Source of the DNA: Propioniciclava soli
Lineage (GTDB): Bacteria > Actinomycetota > Actinomycetes > Propionibacteriales > Propionibacteriaceae
Length of the DNA: 64,000 bases
Assembly (NCBI RefSeq): GCF_014858005.1
Contig: NZ_JACYOT010000009.1
Span: 124,001-188,000, forward strand
Direction: 5' to 3'
The notes beneath the pieces were generated by a model. The model was not told where the DNA came from, searched no databases, and saw nothing but the letters and a program-made list of their open reading frames with translations. This document shows positions 31,628-40,391 of this stretch, one piece after another; position 1 is the stretch's first letter, and every line of letters starts with the position of its first letter. A program made the position numbers and the translations under genes.

Positions 31628-32710
31628 TTACTTGCGACCGGTCTTGGGAGCGAACCGCTTGGCGATGAATCGGCCGGCGAGGTTCAGCAGCATGACGATG
31701 AGGATCAGGGTGAGGGAGCCGGTCCACGCCCGGTCCCAGAACGGCTCGCGCGGGATGCCCGGGCGGGCGTAGGAGTCGAACACGAACACCGGCAGGGTCA
31801 TCATCTGCCCTGAGAAGGGGTTCGTGTTCATGCTCTGGGTGAAGCCGGCCGCGATCATGAGCGGTGCGGTCTCCCCCATGATGCGGGCCAGTGCCAGGAT
31901 CACGCCCGCGACGATACCGGAGACGGCCGTCGGGATGACGATGCGCATGATCGTCTTCCACTTGGGGACGCCGAGGGCGTAGGACGCCTCGCGCAGCTCG
32001 TTGGGGACGATGCGCAGCAACTCCTCGGTCGAACGCACCACGACGGGGATCATCAGCACCGACAGCGCGACGGCACCGGCGATGCCGTTGATGGTGCCGG
32101 GCCCGAACACGAGGGTGAACAGCGCGTAGGCGAACAGGCCGGCGACGATGGACGGGATGCCCGTCATCACGTCGACGAAGAAGGTGATCGAGCGGGCCAG
32201 CGCGCCGCGGCCGTACTCGGCGAGGTACACGGCCGTGAGCAGGCCGATCGGCACCGAGATCAGGGTGGCGATGCCGGTGATGATGAGTGTGCCCCACACG
32301 GCGTGGGCGGCACCGCCCCCAGCGCCGACGACGTTGCGCATCGAATAGGTGAAGAACTCCGGGTCGAGCCGGTTGATGCCGTGGGAGAGGGCGGTCCACG
32401 TCACCGAGATCAGCGGGAGCAGGGCCAGCAGGAACATGGTGACCACCACGTGCTTGGCCAGCCGGTCGACGGCGCGGCGCGACCCCTCCACGGCCAGGGA
32501 GATGATGTGCATGACGACGAGGAACAGCACGACGGCACCCACGACGATGAGGGCGATGCCGCCGGTGTCGAGGAGGGTGAAGACGAGCGCGCTGACGGCG
32601 AGGGCAGCCACGCCGACGGCGATGGTCACCCACGAAGGCAACTGGCCGGCGGTCAACGGGTTGTCGACGGGCGCCTGGGCGCTCTGGCGCGGTGCGGTGG
32701 CGGTGGACAT
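31628..32710 (-). CDS. pstA: Phosphate ABC transporter permease PstA
   Basis: 360 residues, longer than the E. coli protein (296). The extra length is an N-terminal cytoplasmic stretch and two additional hydrophobic segments (about 28-46 and 50-70) before the conserved core. The permease domain has five or six transmembrane segments and the EAA loop [17 protein letters not shown]. The stop of pstC and this start share a base (TGATG), so expression is coupled. Confidence 0.95.
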   Translation of the reverse strand: MSTATAPRQSAQAPVDNPLTAGQLPSWVTIAVGVAALAVSALVFTLLDTGGIALIVVGAVVLFLVVMHIISLAVEGSRRAVDRLAKHVVVTMFLLALLPLISVTWTALSHGINRLDPEFFTYSMRNVVGAGGGAAHAVWGTLIITGIATLISVPIGLLTAVYLAEYGRGALARSITFFVDVMTGIPSIVAGLFAYALFTLVFGPGTINGIAGAVALSVLMIPVVVRSTEELLRIVPNELREASYALGVPKWKTIMRIVIPTAVSGIVAGVILALARIMGETAPLMIAAGFTQSMNTNPFSGQMMTLPVFVFDSYARPGIPREPFWDRAWTGSLTLILIVMLLNLAGRFIAKRFAPKTGRK

Positions 32711-33681
32711 CAGTTGGCTCCCGAGTACTGGGCCCGGCGCGCCACGATCCAGCGCGCGAGCATGTTGACGGCCAGGGTGATGACGAACAGGACCAGGCCC
32801 GAGGCGATGAGCTGGTTGATCCGCAGGCCGTAGGCCTCGGGGAAGCTGAGGGCGATGTTGGCGGCGATGGTGTTCGGGTTCTCCGCCGTCAGCACCTGGA
32901 AGTCGACGCGGTTCTGACCCGACAGGACGAGCGCCACGGCCATCGTCTCACCGAGCGCGCGGCCGAGGCCGAGCATGATGGCGGACACGATGCCGGCGCG
33001 GGCGAACGGGAGCACCGCCATGCGGATCATCTCCCAGCGGGTGGCGCCCAGGGCGAGGGCCGCCTCCTCGTGCAGGTTCGGCGCCTGCAGGAAGACCTCG
33101 CGGCACAGCGACGTGATGATCGGCAGGATCATCACGGCCAGCACGATGGAGGTGGTGAAGATCGTCCGGCCGGTGCCCGACGGCTGGCCGCTGAAGAGCG
33201 GGAACCATCCGACGTAGGTGGTGAGCCACACGTGGAGGGGGATGAGCGCCGGTGCCAGCACGAAGATGCCCCACAGGCCGAACACGACGCTCGGCACGGC
33301 GGCCAGCAGGTCGATGGTGTAGCCGAGGCCCTGCGCCAACCGGCGCGGCGCGTAGTGCGAGATGAACAGGGCGATCCCGATGGCCACCGGCACGGCGAGC
33401 ACGAGGGCGCCGATGGCGGCCCACACCGTGCCGAACGCGAGCGGCAGCACCCAGGACCAGAACTCCCCGTAGCCCTGGGCGGCCAGCGTCGCGGGGTCAG
33501 TGGTGAGTGCCGGGAAGGCGCGCAGGACGAGGAAGGCCGCGACGAGGGCGAGGATCACCAGGATCGCGATGCCCGAGCCCGTGGACAGGCCCTGGAACAC
33601 GCGGTCGCCGATACGCGGCTTGGTGGGGACGAGGCCGGCGCTCGCGGCGCTGCTCTCGGCCGCCGGGGCGGTGGAACTCAC
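32710..33681 (-). CDS. pstC: Phosphate ABC transporter permease PstC
   Basis: 323 residues with six transmembrane segments, the [15 protein letters not shown] motif typical of PstC and the EAA loop [20 protein letters not shown] start at 33681 behind a near-perfect TAGGAGG ribosome-binding site. A hairpin in the 103-base gap after pstS (33727-33757) would let most transcripts stop after pstS, giving excess binding protein. Confidence 0.96.
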   Translation of the reverse strand: MSSTAPAAESSAASAGLVPTKPRIGDRVFQGLSTGSGIAILVILALVAAFLVLRAFPALTTDPATLAAQGYGEFWSWVLPLAFGTVWAAIGALVLAVPVAIGIALFISHYAPRRLAQGLGYTIDLLAAVPSVVFGLWGIFVLAPALIPLHVWLTTYVGWFPLFSGQPSGTGRTIFTTSIVLAVMILPIITSLCREVFLQAPNLHEEAALALGATRWEMIRMAVLPFARAGIVSAIMLGLGRALGETMAVALVLSGQNRVDFQVLTAENPNTIAANIALSFPEAYGLRINQLIASGLVLFVITLAVNMLARWIVARRAQYSGAN

Positions 33682-33726
33682 GGCTTCCTCCTAGACAAGG
33701 ACGAGGGAATGAGGGGGAGCGGGTGA

Positions 33727-33757
33727 GTGCCCGCCCCGCGTGGAGCGGGGCGGGCAC
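33727..33757 (-). terminator. Attenuating hairpin between pstS and pstC
   Basis: Perfect 12-bp GC stem (33727-33738 with 33746-33757) with a 7-base loop, 27 bases after the pstS stop and before pstC. Partial termination here is the usual way to raise pstS mRNA over the membrane subunits. Confidence 0.65.
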
Positions 33758-33784
33758 CCGGAGTGGGGTGGGCGGGGCGACGAC

Positions 33785-34888
33785 TCAGGAGATCGAGTCG
33801 ACGGCCGACTGCAGGCTCTGCTGCATGGTGGACGACAGCGGGGCGCTGCCGGCTGCCTCCTCGGCCGCGGCCTGGCCCTCGTCGGAGAGCATGTAGGTCA
33901 TGTACGCCTTGACCAGCTCGGCCGTGGCGGCGTCCTGGTAGGTCTCGCACACCAGGGCGTAGGAGAGGAGCGCGATCGGGTAGGCGCCCTCGGCGGTGCG
34001 GTTGAGCTCGAGCGCGTAGTCGTGCTCGGGGCGGCCCTCGATGCGCGGGGAGGCGTCCACGAGCGCGGCGGCGTCCTCGGCCGTCGGCCCGACGAACTCG
34101 GTGCCCGACTCCACGGAGGCGACACCCAGGCTGCCCGCCTGCGAGGCGTCCGCGTAACCGATGGTGTTGACGCCGTTGGTGACGGCGTCCACCACACCGG
34201 CGGTGCCCTGGGCGGACTCGCCGCCGAAGCCGGCCGGCCACTCACCGTCGGCCTCCTCGGTCCAGACGCTCGGGGCGGCCTGGTGGAGGTAGTCGGTGAA
34301 GTTCTCGGTGGTGCCGGAGTCGTCGGAACGGTGCACGGCGGTGATCGCGGCGTCCGGGAAGGTCACGCCCTCGTTCGTGGCCGCGATGGCCGGGTCGTTC
34401 CAGTTGGTGATCTGGCCGGCGAAGATGCCCGCGACGGTGTCCGGCGTCAGCTGCAACTCGTCGACGCCCTCGACGTTGAAGATGATGGCGATCGGGGAGA
34501 TGTAGACGGGCAGGTTCAGGGCGTTCGAGTCGGCGGTGCAGCCGGCGAACTTGCCCGCGCCCATCTCATCGTCCTTGAGCGCCCGGTCCGAGCCGGCGTA
34601 GCCGACGGCCCCGGAGATGAAGCTCTCCCGGCCGGCGCCCGAGCCGTCAGGGGAGTAGTTCACGGTGACGCCGGGGTTCGCGGTCTGGAAACCGGCGATC
34701 CAGGTCTGCTGGGCGACGCTCATCGAGGACGCGCCGCGCCCGGCGAGCGTGCCCGACAGGGTCGAGGTCTGGGCGGCCGTCGTGTCGCCGCCGGCGGGGG
34801 CGGCGGAGGTGCCCTCGTTCGCGGCGCAGGCCGTCAGGGAAAGAGCGGTGGCGGTGAGGACGGCGAGCGGGGCGCCGATGGTGCGCAT
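33785..34888 (-). CDS. pstS: Phosphate-binding lipoprotein PstS
   Basis: High-affinity extracytoplasmic phosphate receptor. 367 residues; signal peptide with lipobox LTAC (Cys21), then a Thr/Ala-rich linker. Phosphate-site motifs are visible: AGRGASSM near the N-terminus, VGYAGSDRAL, VHRSDDSGTTENFT and QGTAGVVDAV. The ATG at 34888 follows AAGGAA. Upstream are a TAGCGT -10 and two 11-base-spaced GTTCAC repeats of a PHO box. Confidence 0.96.
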   Translation of the reverse strand: MRTIGAPLAVLTATALSLTACAANEGTSAAPAGGDTTAAQTSTLSGTLAGRGASSMSVAQQTWIAGFQTANPGVTVNYSPDGSGAGRESFISGAVGYAGSDRALKDDEMGAGKFAGCTADSNALNLPVYISPIAIIFNVEGVDELQLTPDTVAGIFAGQITNWNDPAIAATNEGVTFPDAAITAVHRSDDSGTTENFTDYLHQAAPSVWTEEADGEWPAGFGGESAQGTAGVVDAVTNGVNTIGYADASQAGSLGVASVESGTEFVGPTAEDAAALVDASPRIEGRPEHDYALELNRTAEGAYPIALLSYALVCETYQDAATAELVKAYMTYMLSDEGQAAAEEAAGSAPLSSTMQQSLQSAVDSIS

Positions 34889-34962
34889 GGTCAAGGCAGT
34901 TCCTTCGTCTCGTTCACGGGGCTGTCTGCCCCGCGGACTGGTCGGTCCCAATCTCAGGTGTG

Positions 34963-34968
34963 ACGCTA
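34963..34968 (-). promoter_or_regulatory. -10 element of the pst operon
   Basis: TAGCGT on the minus strand, giving a leader of about 68 bases. The region 34889-35144 holds this promoter and the PHO box; nothing else was seen in it. Confidence 0.5.
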
Positions 34969-34999
34969 GGCACCGACCGTGACGAGAGTCGGCCGCCAA

Positions 35000-35017
35000 G
35001 GTGAACAGCGCGTGAAC
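35000..35017 (-). promoter_or_regulatory. PHO box (PhoP binding site) of the pst operon
   Basis: Minus-strand direct repeats GTTCACG (35017-35011) and GTTCACC (35006-35000), 11 bases from start to start. This is the layout of PhoP direct-repeat units in Streptomyces. They lie just upstream of the expected -35 position, as for an activator. Confidence 0.7.
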
Positions 35018-35144
35018 GAGCCGTCTCGATCCGGGCACGGGCTCGGCGAACCCGGCGAAACCCGTTGTCAGTGGGCCGTGGGTGACCGCACCCGCGGGAG
35101 TGACAGGGCGTGGCAACTGATGGCTTCCGCGGGTCCGTCGCTGT

Positions 35145-36029
35145 TCAGGCGCGGGGCCGGTGGAACTCGGTGGCGACGACGGCACCGGCGGCGTCCAGGT
35201 GGATGATGATCGCCGCGGCGGTCTGCATCGCGCGGTTCTCCAGGCCGAGGGCCTCCAGCATGGTCGGCAGCACCGGCCGGTGGCCGCACACCGCCACCAC
35301 GGTGCCGGAGGCCACCGCCTCGGCCGCCAGCCGCCGCATGAACGTGGTGACGCCCTTCGGGTTGTCCTCCCCGATCTCCTCGCTCAGCACGGTCCAGCCC
35401 TCGACCTCGAGGCCGGACGCCTTGCCGAACGGCGCGAGCGTCTGCATGCACCGCACCGACGACGACGAGGTGAGCCGGTCGACCCCGAACGCACGCAGCA
35501 GCGGGATCAGCGCCTTGGCCTGCTTGCGGCCCCGCGCCGTGACCGGACGTGCCTGGTCGCGGCCCGACCAGTGCTTGCGCAGCATCGCCTTGCTGTGCCG
35601 CACCACGAGGACGGCGGTCGTCGGCTCCGCGGCCAGGGCCCGGCGCACCACGTCCTTCTCGTGCTCATAGCTCATGCGGGCGAACGCGGCCCGGGGCGAG
35701 AGCCACACGACCTTGTCCACCTCCTTGTCCGGCTTCCGCTTCTTCTGCTTCTGCGGGCTGGCCAGCCAGTAGTGCACGACCTTCGCGCCGCCATTGATCT
35801 CGTAGCGCATCTGGTCGAGCGGCTGGTGGAGGTGGACCGTGACGCCGGTCTCCTCCAGGGTCTCGCGGGCGGCCGCCACGGCCTCGTACTCGTCGGGCTC
35901 CAACTTGCCCTTCGGCAGCGTCCAGTCGTCGTAGGCGGGGCGGTGGACGAGCAGCACCTGTGGCTCCTTGCCCCCGCTGCGCCGGAGGGTGACGGTACCC
36001 GCCGCCACGGTGACCTTCCTCGGACTCAT
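35145..36029 (-). CDS. mutT1: Nudix hydrolase fused to a histidine phosphatase (MutT1-type)
   Basis: 294 residues in two domains. The N-terminal Nudix domain (1-135) has a complete Nudix box at 41-63 (G41, E47, R55-E56, E59-E60, G62). The C-terminal histidine phosphatase domain (137-294) has R144-H145 and a later CGHRPVLP with the second catalytic His. This fusion matches mycobacterial MutT1, which acts on 8-oxo-dGTP/GTP and diadenosine polyphosphates. It overlaps the upstream ppk by four bases. Linkage with polyphosphate kinase and pst suggests a nucleotide/phosphate economy role; the exact substrate is an inference. Confidence 0.9.
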   Translation of the reverse strand: MSPRKVTVAAGTVTLRRSGGKEPQVLLVHRPAYDDWTLPKGKLEPDEYEAVAAARETLEETGVTVHLHQPLDQMRYEINGGAKVVHYWLASPQKQKKRKPDKEVDKVVWLSPRAAFARMSYEHEKDVVRRALAAEPTTAVLVVRHSKAMLRKHWSGRDQARPVTARGRKQAKALIPLLRAFGVDRLTSSSSVRCMQTLAPFGKASGLEVEGWTVLSEEIGEDNPKGVTTFMRRLAAEAVASGTVVAVCGHRPVLPTMLEALGLENRAMQTAAAIIIHLDAAGAVVATEFHRPRA

Positions 36030-38116
36030 CGTTGTTCTCCTCGTCGTGCCGGCAGCGTCGCCATGAGGTGCGACTGCAGATCGGTCAGGGCCTCACCCTC
36101 CGCGTCGGTCAACCGCGGCTCCCAGGCGGCGTCCCGCAGCACCCACACCGCGGTGCCGTCGTCGAAGGCGAGGTCGAACAGGACGCCGATCTGGGCGACG
36201 TGGCGCGGGTTGGTCAGGGACACGAGCACCTCCACCCGACGGTCGAGGTTGCGGTGCATGAGGTCAGGGGAGCCGAGCCCGACCGCCGGCTCCCCGCCGT
36301 TGGCGAACCAGAACAGCCGGCTGTGCTCGAGGAAGCGGCCGAGGGTGCTGTGCACCCGGATGTGGTCGCTCAACCCGGGGACGCCGGCCCGCAGGGCGCA
36401 GATGCCGCGCACCCACACGTCCACCGGGACGCCGGCGGCCGAGGCGCGGTACAGAGCGTCGATGAGGGCCTCGTCGACCAGCGCATTGACCTTGACCCGG
36501 ACGCGGGCCGGCCGCCCGGCGCGGTGGTGATCGATCTCGGTGGCGATCCGCTCCAGCAGACCCGTGCGGACGCCCTCGGGCGCCACCAGGAGGCGCCGGT
36601 AGTTCACCTCGGCGGTCATGCCCGACAGGTGGTTGAACAGCCGCGCCACGTCCTCGGTGATGACCGGGTTGGCGGTGAGCAGGCCCATGTCCTCGTACGT
36701 GCGTGCCGTCTTGGGGTTGTAGTTGCCCGTGCCGATGTGGGCGTAGCGGTGCAGGCCGTCCGGCTCGTCGCGGACGACCAGGCACAACTTGGCGTGCGTC
36801 TTGAGGCCCACCACGCCGTACACGACGTGGCACCCGGCCCGCTCGAGGGTGCGGGCCCACCCGATGTTGGCCTGCTCGTCGAAGCGGGCCTTGATCTCGA
36901 CCACGACCAGCACCTGCTTGCCGGCCTCCGCGGCCTCCACGAGGGCGTCCACCACGGGCGAGTCACCCGAGGTGCGGTAGAGCGTCTGCTTGATCGCCAG
37001 CACGGCCGGGTCGGCCGCGGCCTGTTCCACGAAACGCTGCACCGAGGTGGCGAAGGAGTCGTACGGGTGGTGGAGCAGCACGTCGCGCCCGCGGAGTGCC
37101 TTGAACAGGTCGGCCGGCTGGGCCGTCTCGACGGCCGCGAGCTCGGGGTGGGTCTTCGGCAGGAAGGCGGGGAACGACAGGTCCTCGCGTTGCACCGCAG
37201 CGGCGAGCCCCATCAGGGCCGAGAGGTCCAGCGGGGCGCCCACGGCGAACACCTCGCGGGGGTCGACGTCGAGCTCGGCGACCAGCACCTCGCGCAGTTC
37301 CTCGGCCATGGAGTCGTCCACCTCGAGCCGAACCGGCGGACGCCCCACCCGGCGGCGCAACAGCTCCCGCTCGAGGGCGTGCAACAGGTTCTCGGCGTCG
37401 TCCTCCTCGACCTCCAGGTCCTCGTTGCGTGTCACGCGGAACGTGCTCCACGTCAGCACGTCCAGGCCGGTGAAGACGAGGTCGAGCTGGTGTCCGATCA
37501 CGTCCTCGACGGGCACGAAGCGGCCGCCCCCGAGGTCGAGGAACCGGGTCAGGTTCGTCGGCACCTTGATCCGCGCGAACTGACGGGCGCCGGTGGTGGG
37601 GTTGCGCACCCAGACCGCGAGGTTGACCGACAGCCCGGAGATGTAGGGGAAGGGGTGGGCCGGGTCCACCGCCAGCGGGGTGAGGATCGGGAAGATCCGC
37701 TCCGCGAACAGGGTCTCCATGCGCGCCCGTTCGTCGTCCGTCAGGTCGGGCCAGCCGACGATCCGGATGCCGGCGTCGGCCAACTCGGGGGCCACGACGT
37801 CGGTGAAGGTGGCCGACTGGGCGTCCACGAGCTCACGCACGCGTGCGAGGATTCCCTCGTGCGCCTCGCGGGGCAGGATGCCGGACGCCCCCGCCACGGC
37901 CACGCCGGCGCGGATGCGACGCTTGAGGCCGGCGACGCGCACCATGAAGTACTCGTCGAGGTTGGAGCTGAAGATCGCGAGGAACCGCACCCGCTCCAGC
38001 AGCGGCACGCGCCGCGCGTCCCGCGCCAGGTCCAGCACCCGGGCGTTGAAGTCGAGCCAGCTGAGCTCGCGGTCGACGAACCGGCCCGGCGGCAGATCGG
38101 TGGGCGCCGCGCTCAT
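36026..38116 (-). CDS. ppk: Polyphosphate kinase 1
   Basis: Reversibly polymerises the ATP gamma-phosphate into polyphosphate. 696 residues with the four PPK1 domains: an N-terminal helical domain ([16 protein letters not shown]), the head, and two catalytic PLD-like domains. The catalytic histidines are in [10 protein letters not shown] (the autophosphorylated His) and [15 protein letters not shown]. Start overlaps mshD and stop overlaps mutT1 by four bases each. Propionibacteria are known for large polyphosphate pools, and the adjacent Pst importer supplies the phosphate. Confidence 0.97.
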   Translation of the reverse strand: MSAAPTDLPPGRFVDRELSWLDFNARVLDLARDARRVPLLERVRFLAIFSSNLDEYFMVRVAGLKRRIRAGVAVAGASGILPREAHEGILARVRELVDAQSATFTDVVAPELADAGIRIVGWPDLTDDERARMETLFAERIFPILTPLAVDPAHPFPYISGLSVNLAVWVRNPTTGARQFARIKVPTNLTRFLDLGGGRFVPVEDVIGHQLDLVFTGLDVLTWSTFRVTRNEDLEVEEDDAENLLHALERELLRRRVGRPPVRLEVDDSMAEELREVLVAELDVDPREVFAVGAPLDLSALMGLAAAVQREDLSFPAFLPKTHPELAAVETAQPADLFKALRGRDVLLHHPYDSFATSVQRFVEQAAADPAVLAIKQTLYRTSGDSPVVDALVEAAEAGKQVLVVVEIKARFDEQANIGWARTLERAGCHVVYGVVGLKTHAKLCLVVRDEPDGLHRYAHIGTGNYNPKTARTYEDMGLLTANPVITEDVARLFNHLSGMTAEVNYRRLLVAPEGVRTGLLERIATEIDHHRAGRPARVRVKVNALVDEALIDALYRASAAGVPVDVWVRGICALRAGVPGLSDHIRVHSTLGRFLEHSRLFWFANGGEPAVGLGSPDLMHRNLDRRVEVLVSLTNPRHVAQIGVLFDLAFDDGTAVWVLRDAAWEPRLTDAEGEALTDLQSHLMATLPARRGEQR

Positions 38117-39030
38117 CTGGTCGCCCCCGCGGGCGGCGACCCCGGGCCCGGTGTGCCGTCGGCCGGGCCGTACAGGGTGTCGGCGTGGTGGCGCGTGAAC
38201 CCGGCTCGCTCGTAGAGCCGGACGGCGGTGGCGTTGGCGGCGTCCACGTAGAGAATGACGCGGGGCGACCCCGCCGCGGCCAGATGCGCCAACCCGGCAC
38301 GCAGGAGGGCGCCGCCCAGGCCGCGCCCGCCCGCGCGGGGGTGGACGCCGAGCACGTACACCTCACCCGTGCCGTCGTCGTGGCGTTTGGTCCAGTGGAA
38401 GCCGGCCACCCCCTCGTCGTCGACGGCGAGAAGGAGGCCCGCCGGGTCCCACCACGGCTCGGCCTGCCGCGCCGCCAGGTCGGATGCGGCGAAGTGCCCC
38501 TGCTCGGGGTGGCCGGCGAACGCGGCGGCGTTGGTCGCCAGGAAGCCCTGGGCATCGGCGGCGGTGTAGCCGCGCAGCGTCACCGACGAGGGCGCGCCCG
38601 GTGCGGGCGCGGCGGACGCGTCGGCCGGGGTCAACGGGCGCTCGAGCACCAGCAGGCTGCGCACGCCTCTCAGCCCGGCGGCGCGCGCGAACCCCTGGGC
38701 CGCCGCGGTGTCGCCGAACGCCCAGACGGCCGCCTCCGGGTGCCGCTGCCGGAGCGCGGCGAGCAGCGCGGTGCCCCGGCCGGCCCGGCGGTGCTCGGGG
38801 TGCACGACGAGCTGGCCGGTGGCGGCGGCGTCCTGCCACTGGGCATAGCCCACGACGGAGCCGGCGTCGGTCGCGAGCCAGTGGCTCACCCCCGTCGCGG
38901 GCCCGGCATGGCGGACGTGCAGCAGCGCCTCCTCGTTGAGGGGTGCCGCGCCGTCGACGCTCGTCGCGGCGGCGACGAGGGCCTCCACCTGACCGCGATG
39001 GTCGGGGCTCAACTGCGTCTCGGGCTCCAC
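38113..39030 (-). CDS. mshD: Mycothiol synthase MshD
   Basis: Acetylates Cys-GlcN-Ins, the last step of mycothiol synthesis. 305 residues made of two GNAT domains, as in the family: the first has [14 protein letters not shown], the second [15 protein letters not shown] for acetyl-CoA and an LYERAGF motif near the end. GTG start at 39030, 6 bases after TAGGCT, so probably leaderless. First gene of mshD-ppk-mutT1; GlnR is encoded just upstream, the same order (glnR, mshD, pst genes) as in Mycobacterium. Confidence 0.95.
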   Translation of the reverse strand: MEPETQLSPDHRGQVEALVAAATSVDGAAPLNEEALLHVRHAGPATGVSHWLATDAGSVVGYAQWQDAAATGQLVVHPEHRRAGRGTALLAALRQRHPEAAVWAFGDTAAAQGFARAAGLRGVRSLLVLERPLTPADASAAPAPGAPSSVTLRGYTAADAQGFLATNAAAFAGHPEQGHFAASDLAARQAEPWWDPAGLLLAVDDEGVAGFHWTKRHDDGTGEVYVLGVHPRAGGRGLGGALLRAGLAHLAAAGSPRVILYVDAANATAVRLYERAGFTRHHADTLYGPADGTPGPGSPPAGATR

Positions 39031-39036
39031 CCGGCC

Positions 39037-39042
39037 AGCCTA
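39037..39042 (-). promoter_or_regulatory. -10 element of leaderless mshD
   Basis: TAGGCT on the minus strand with 6 bases to the GTG start at 39030. Confidence 0.5.
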
Positions 39043-39125
39043 GGGCAGGTGTCGCGCCCGGGGTGTCGGAAGCCGACCGGCACCAGCAGCCCGGAGGGCC
39101 GGGATCCGGGAGCCGCGGGGCGGGA

Positions 39126-39800
39126 TCAGTCGCGGCGGCGCGCGTCCGGGCTGAAGCGGTAGCCGACGTTGCGGACGGTGCCGATGAGGTACTCGTGCTC
39201 GACGCCCAGCTTGGCGCGCAGGCGGCGGACGTGGACGTCGACCGTCCGGGTGCCGCCGTAGTAGTCGTAACCCCAGACGTCGCTCAACAGCGTCTCGCGG
39301 GTGAACACGCGCCCGGGGTGCTGCACCAGGTACTTCAGCAGTTCGAACTCGGTGTAGGTGAGGTCGAGCGAACGGCCGTCCAGCGAGGCGTGGTAGGCGG
39401 ACTCGTCGATCGTGATGCCACCACTGCTCGTGATGCCGTCGCTGCGCGTGGCGAGCAGCAGCCGGAGGCGGGCGTCGTACTCGGCCGGGCCGGCGGACTC
39501 CAGCACGATGTCGCCGACGCCCCAGTCGGCGTTGAGGGCCGCGAACCCGCCCTCGGCGACGATCAGCAGCACCGGGGTGGCGCTGCCGGCGGCGCGCAGG
39601 AGGCGGCACATCTGGCGTGCGGTCGGCAGATCGGTGCGCCCGTCCAGCACGACGGTGTCGTAGCGGTCGGCCTCGGCCACCACGGCGGCGTCCGGGGGCA
39701 TGAGCGTGAGATCGTGCGACAGGAGGGCCAGGGCTCCCACCGGGGGCTCGTCGGAGGTGCCGGCCAGGGCAGCGGGGCTCACGACGAGCAGGTGTCCCAT
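39126..39800 (-). CDS. glnR: Atypical OmpR-type response regulator GlnR
   Basis: Global regulator of nitrogen metabolism in actinobacteria. 224 residues: a receiver-like domain (1-120) with an ADWGVGDIVLESAGPAEYDARLRL stretch shared with Streptomyces GlnR (described here by its landmarks Trp-Gly and Gly-Pro-Ala-Glu), and a winged-helix domain with LTYTEFELLKYLVQHPGRVF, VWGYDYYGGTRTVDVH and RNVGYRF. The receiver keeps an Asp (D53, VVLDGR) but not the full acidic pocket, and no histidine kinase is nearby, fitting the phosphorylation-independent GlnR class. ATG 39800 with its own TAGACT promoter. Confidence 0.92.
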   Translation of the reverse strand: MGHLLVVSPAALAGTSDEPPVGALALLSHDLTLMPPDAAVVAEADRYDTVVLDGRTDLPTARQMCRLLRAAGSATPVLLIVAEGGFAALNADWGVGDIVLESAGPAEYDARLRLLLATRSDGITSSGGITIDESAYHASLDGRSLDLTYTEFELLKYLVQHPGRVFTRETLLSDVWGYDYYGGTRTVDVHVRRLRAKLGVEHEYLIGTVRNVGYRFSPDARRRD

Positions 39801-39832
39801 GCGTCCCCCCAGGTGTCGGTCGAATCGGCAGC

Positions 39833-39838
39833 AGTCTA
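39833..39838 (-). promoter_or_regulatory. -10 element of glnR
   Basis: TAGACT on the minus strand, at the very end of dtd, with about 32 bases to the glnR ATG; GGGGGG-rich ribosome-binding region. Confidence 0.45.
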
Positions 39839-40300
39839 GTGCCGCGCCGCCGGGTCGGTTCCGGACGACCACATCGCGCTGTCCAGCACCAGCGTCACCG
39901 GCCCGTCGTTGACGAGCTCGACGCGCATGTGCGCCCCGAAGGTGCCGGTCGCCACCTCGGCGCCCCGCGTCCGCAGGGCGTCGGCGAACGCATCCACCAG
40001 CGGCTCGGACACCGGACGCGGCGCCGCCGCGTTCCACGACGGCCGCCGCCCCTTGCGCGCGTCCGCGTACAGCGTGAACTGGCTGACGACCAGGACGGGG
40101 GCGCCCAGCTCGGCCGCCGAGCGTTCGTCGGCCATGATGCGCAGGTGCCACACCTTGTCCGCCAAACGCTCGGCGTCGGCGTCCGTGTCGCCGTGCGTGA
40201 CGCCCACCAGCACGCAGAGTCCCGGGGTGTCGATGGCGCCCACGACGCGCTCATCGACCGTCACGGCGGCGCGCGTGACGCGCTGGACGACCACCCTCAC
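39836..40300 (-). CDS. dtd: D-aminoacyl-tRNA deacylase
   Basis: Removes D-amino acids mischarged onto tRNA. 154 residues with the two active-site motifs, [17 protein letters not shown] (Ser-Gln cross-subunit motif region) and the C-terminal [11 protein letters not shown] with its Gly-Pro pair. Start [13 protein letters not shown] matches the family. GTG start at 40300. A 15-bp tandem repeat sits just upstream, between this gene and the lipoprotein gene, and the two may be co-transcribed. Confidence 0.95.
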   Translation of the reverse strand: MRVVVQRVTRAAVTVDERVVGAIDTPGLCVLVGVTHGDTDADAERLADKVWHLRIMADERSAAELGAPVLVVSQFTLYADARKGRRPSWNAAAPRPVSEPLVDAFADALRTRGAEVATGTFGAHMRVELVNDGPVTLVLDSAMWSSGTDPAARH

Positions 40301-40312
40301 CGCAGCGCCCTC

Positions 40313-40357
40313 ACCGCACTGGCTTCCGCAGCACTGGCTCCCACCGCACTGGCTCCC
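40313..40357. repeat. 15-bp tandem repeat, three copies
   Basis: Three units of 15 bp (40313-40327, 40328-40342, 40343-40357), the last reading ACCGCACTGGCTCCC; each differs from it by up to 3 bases. On the minus strand the repeat could be read as a repeated pentapeptide (VGASA), but no start or ribosome-binding site supports translation. Confidence 0.8.
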
Positions 40358-40391
40358 ACCGCGGCGGCGTGCGGGTCATCGGCGCGGGCGC

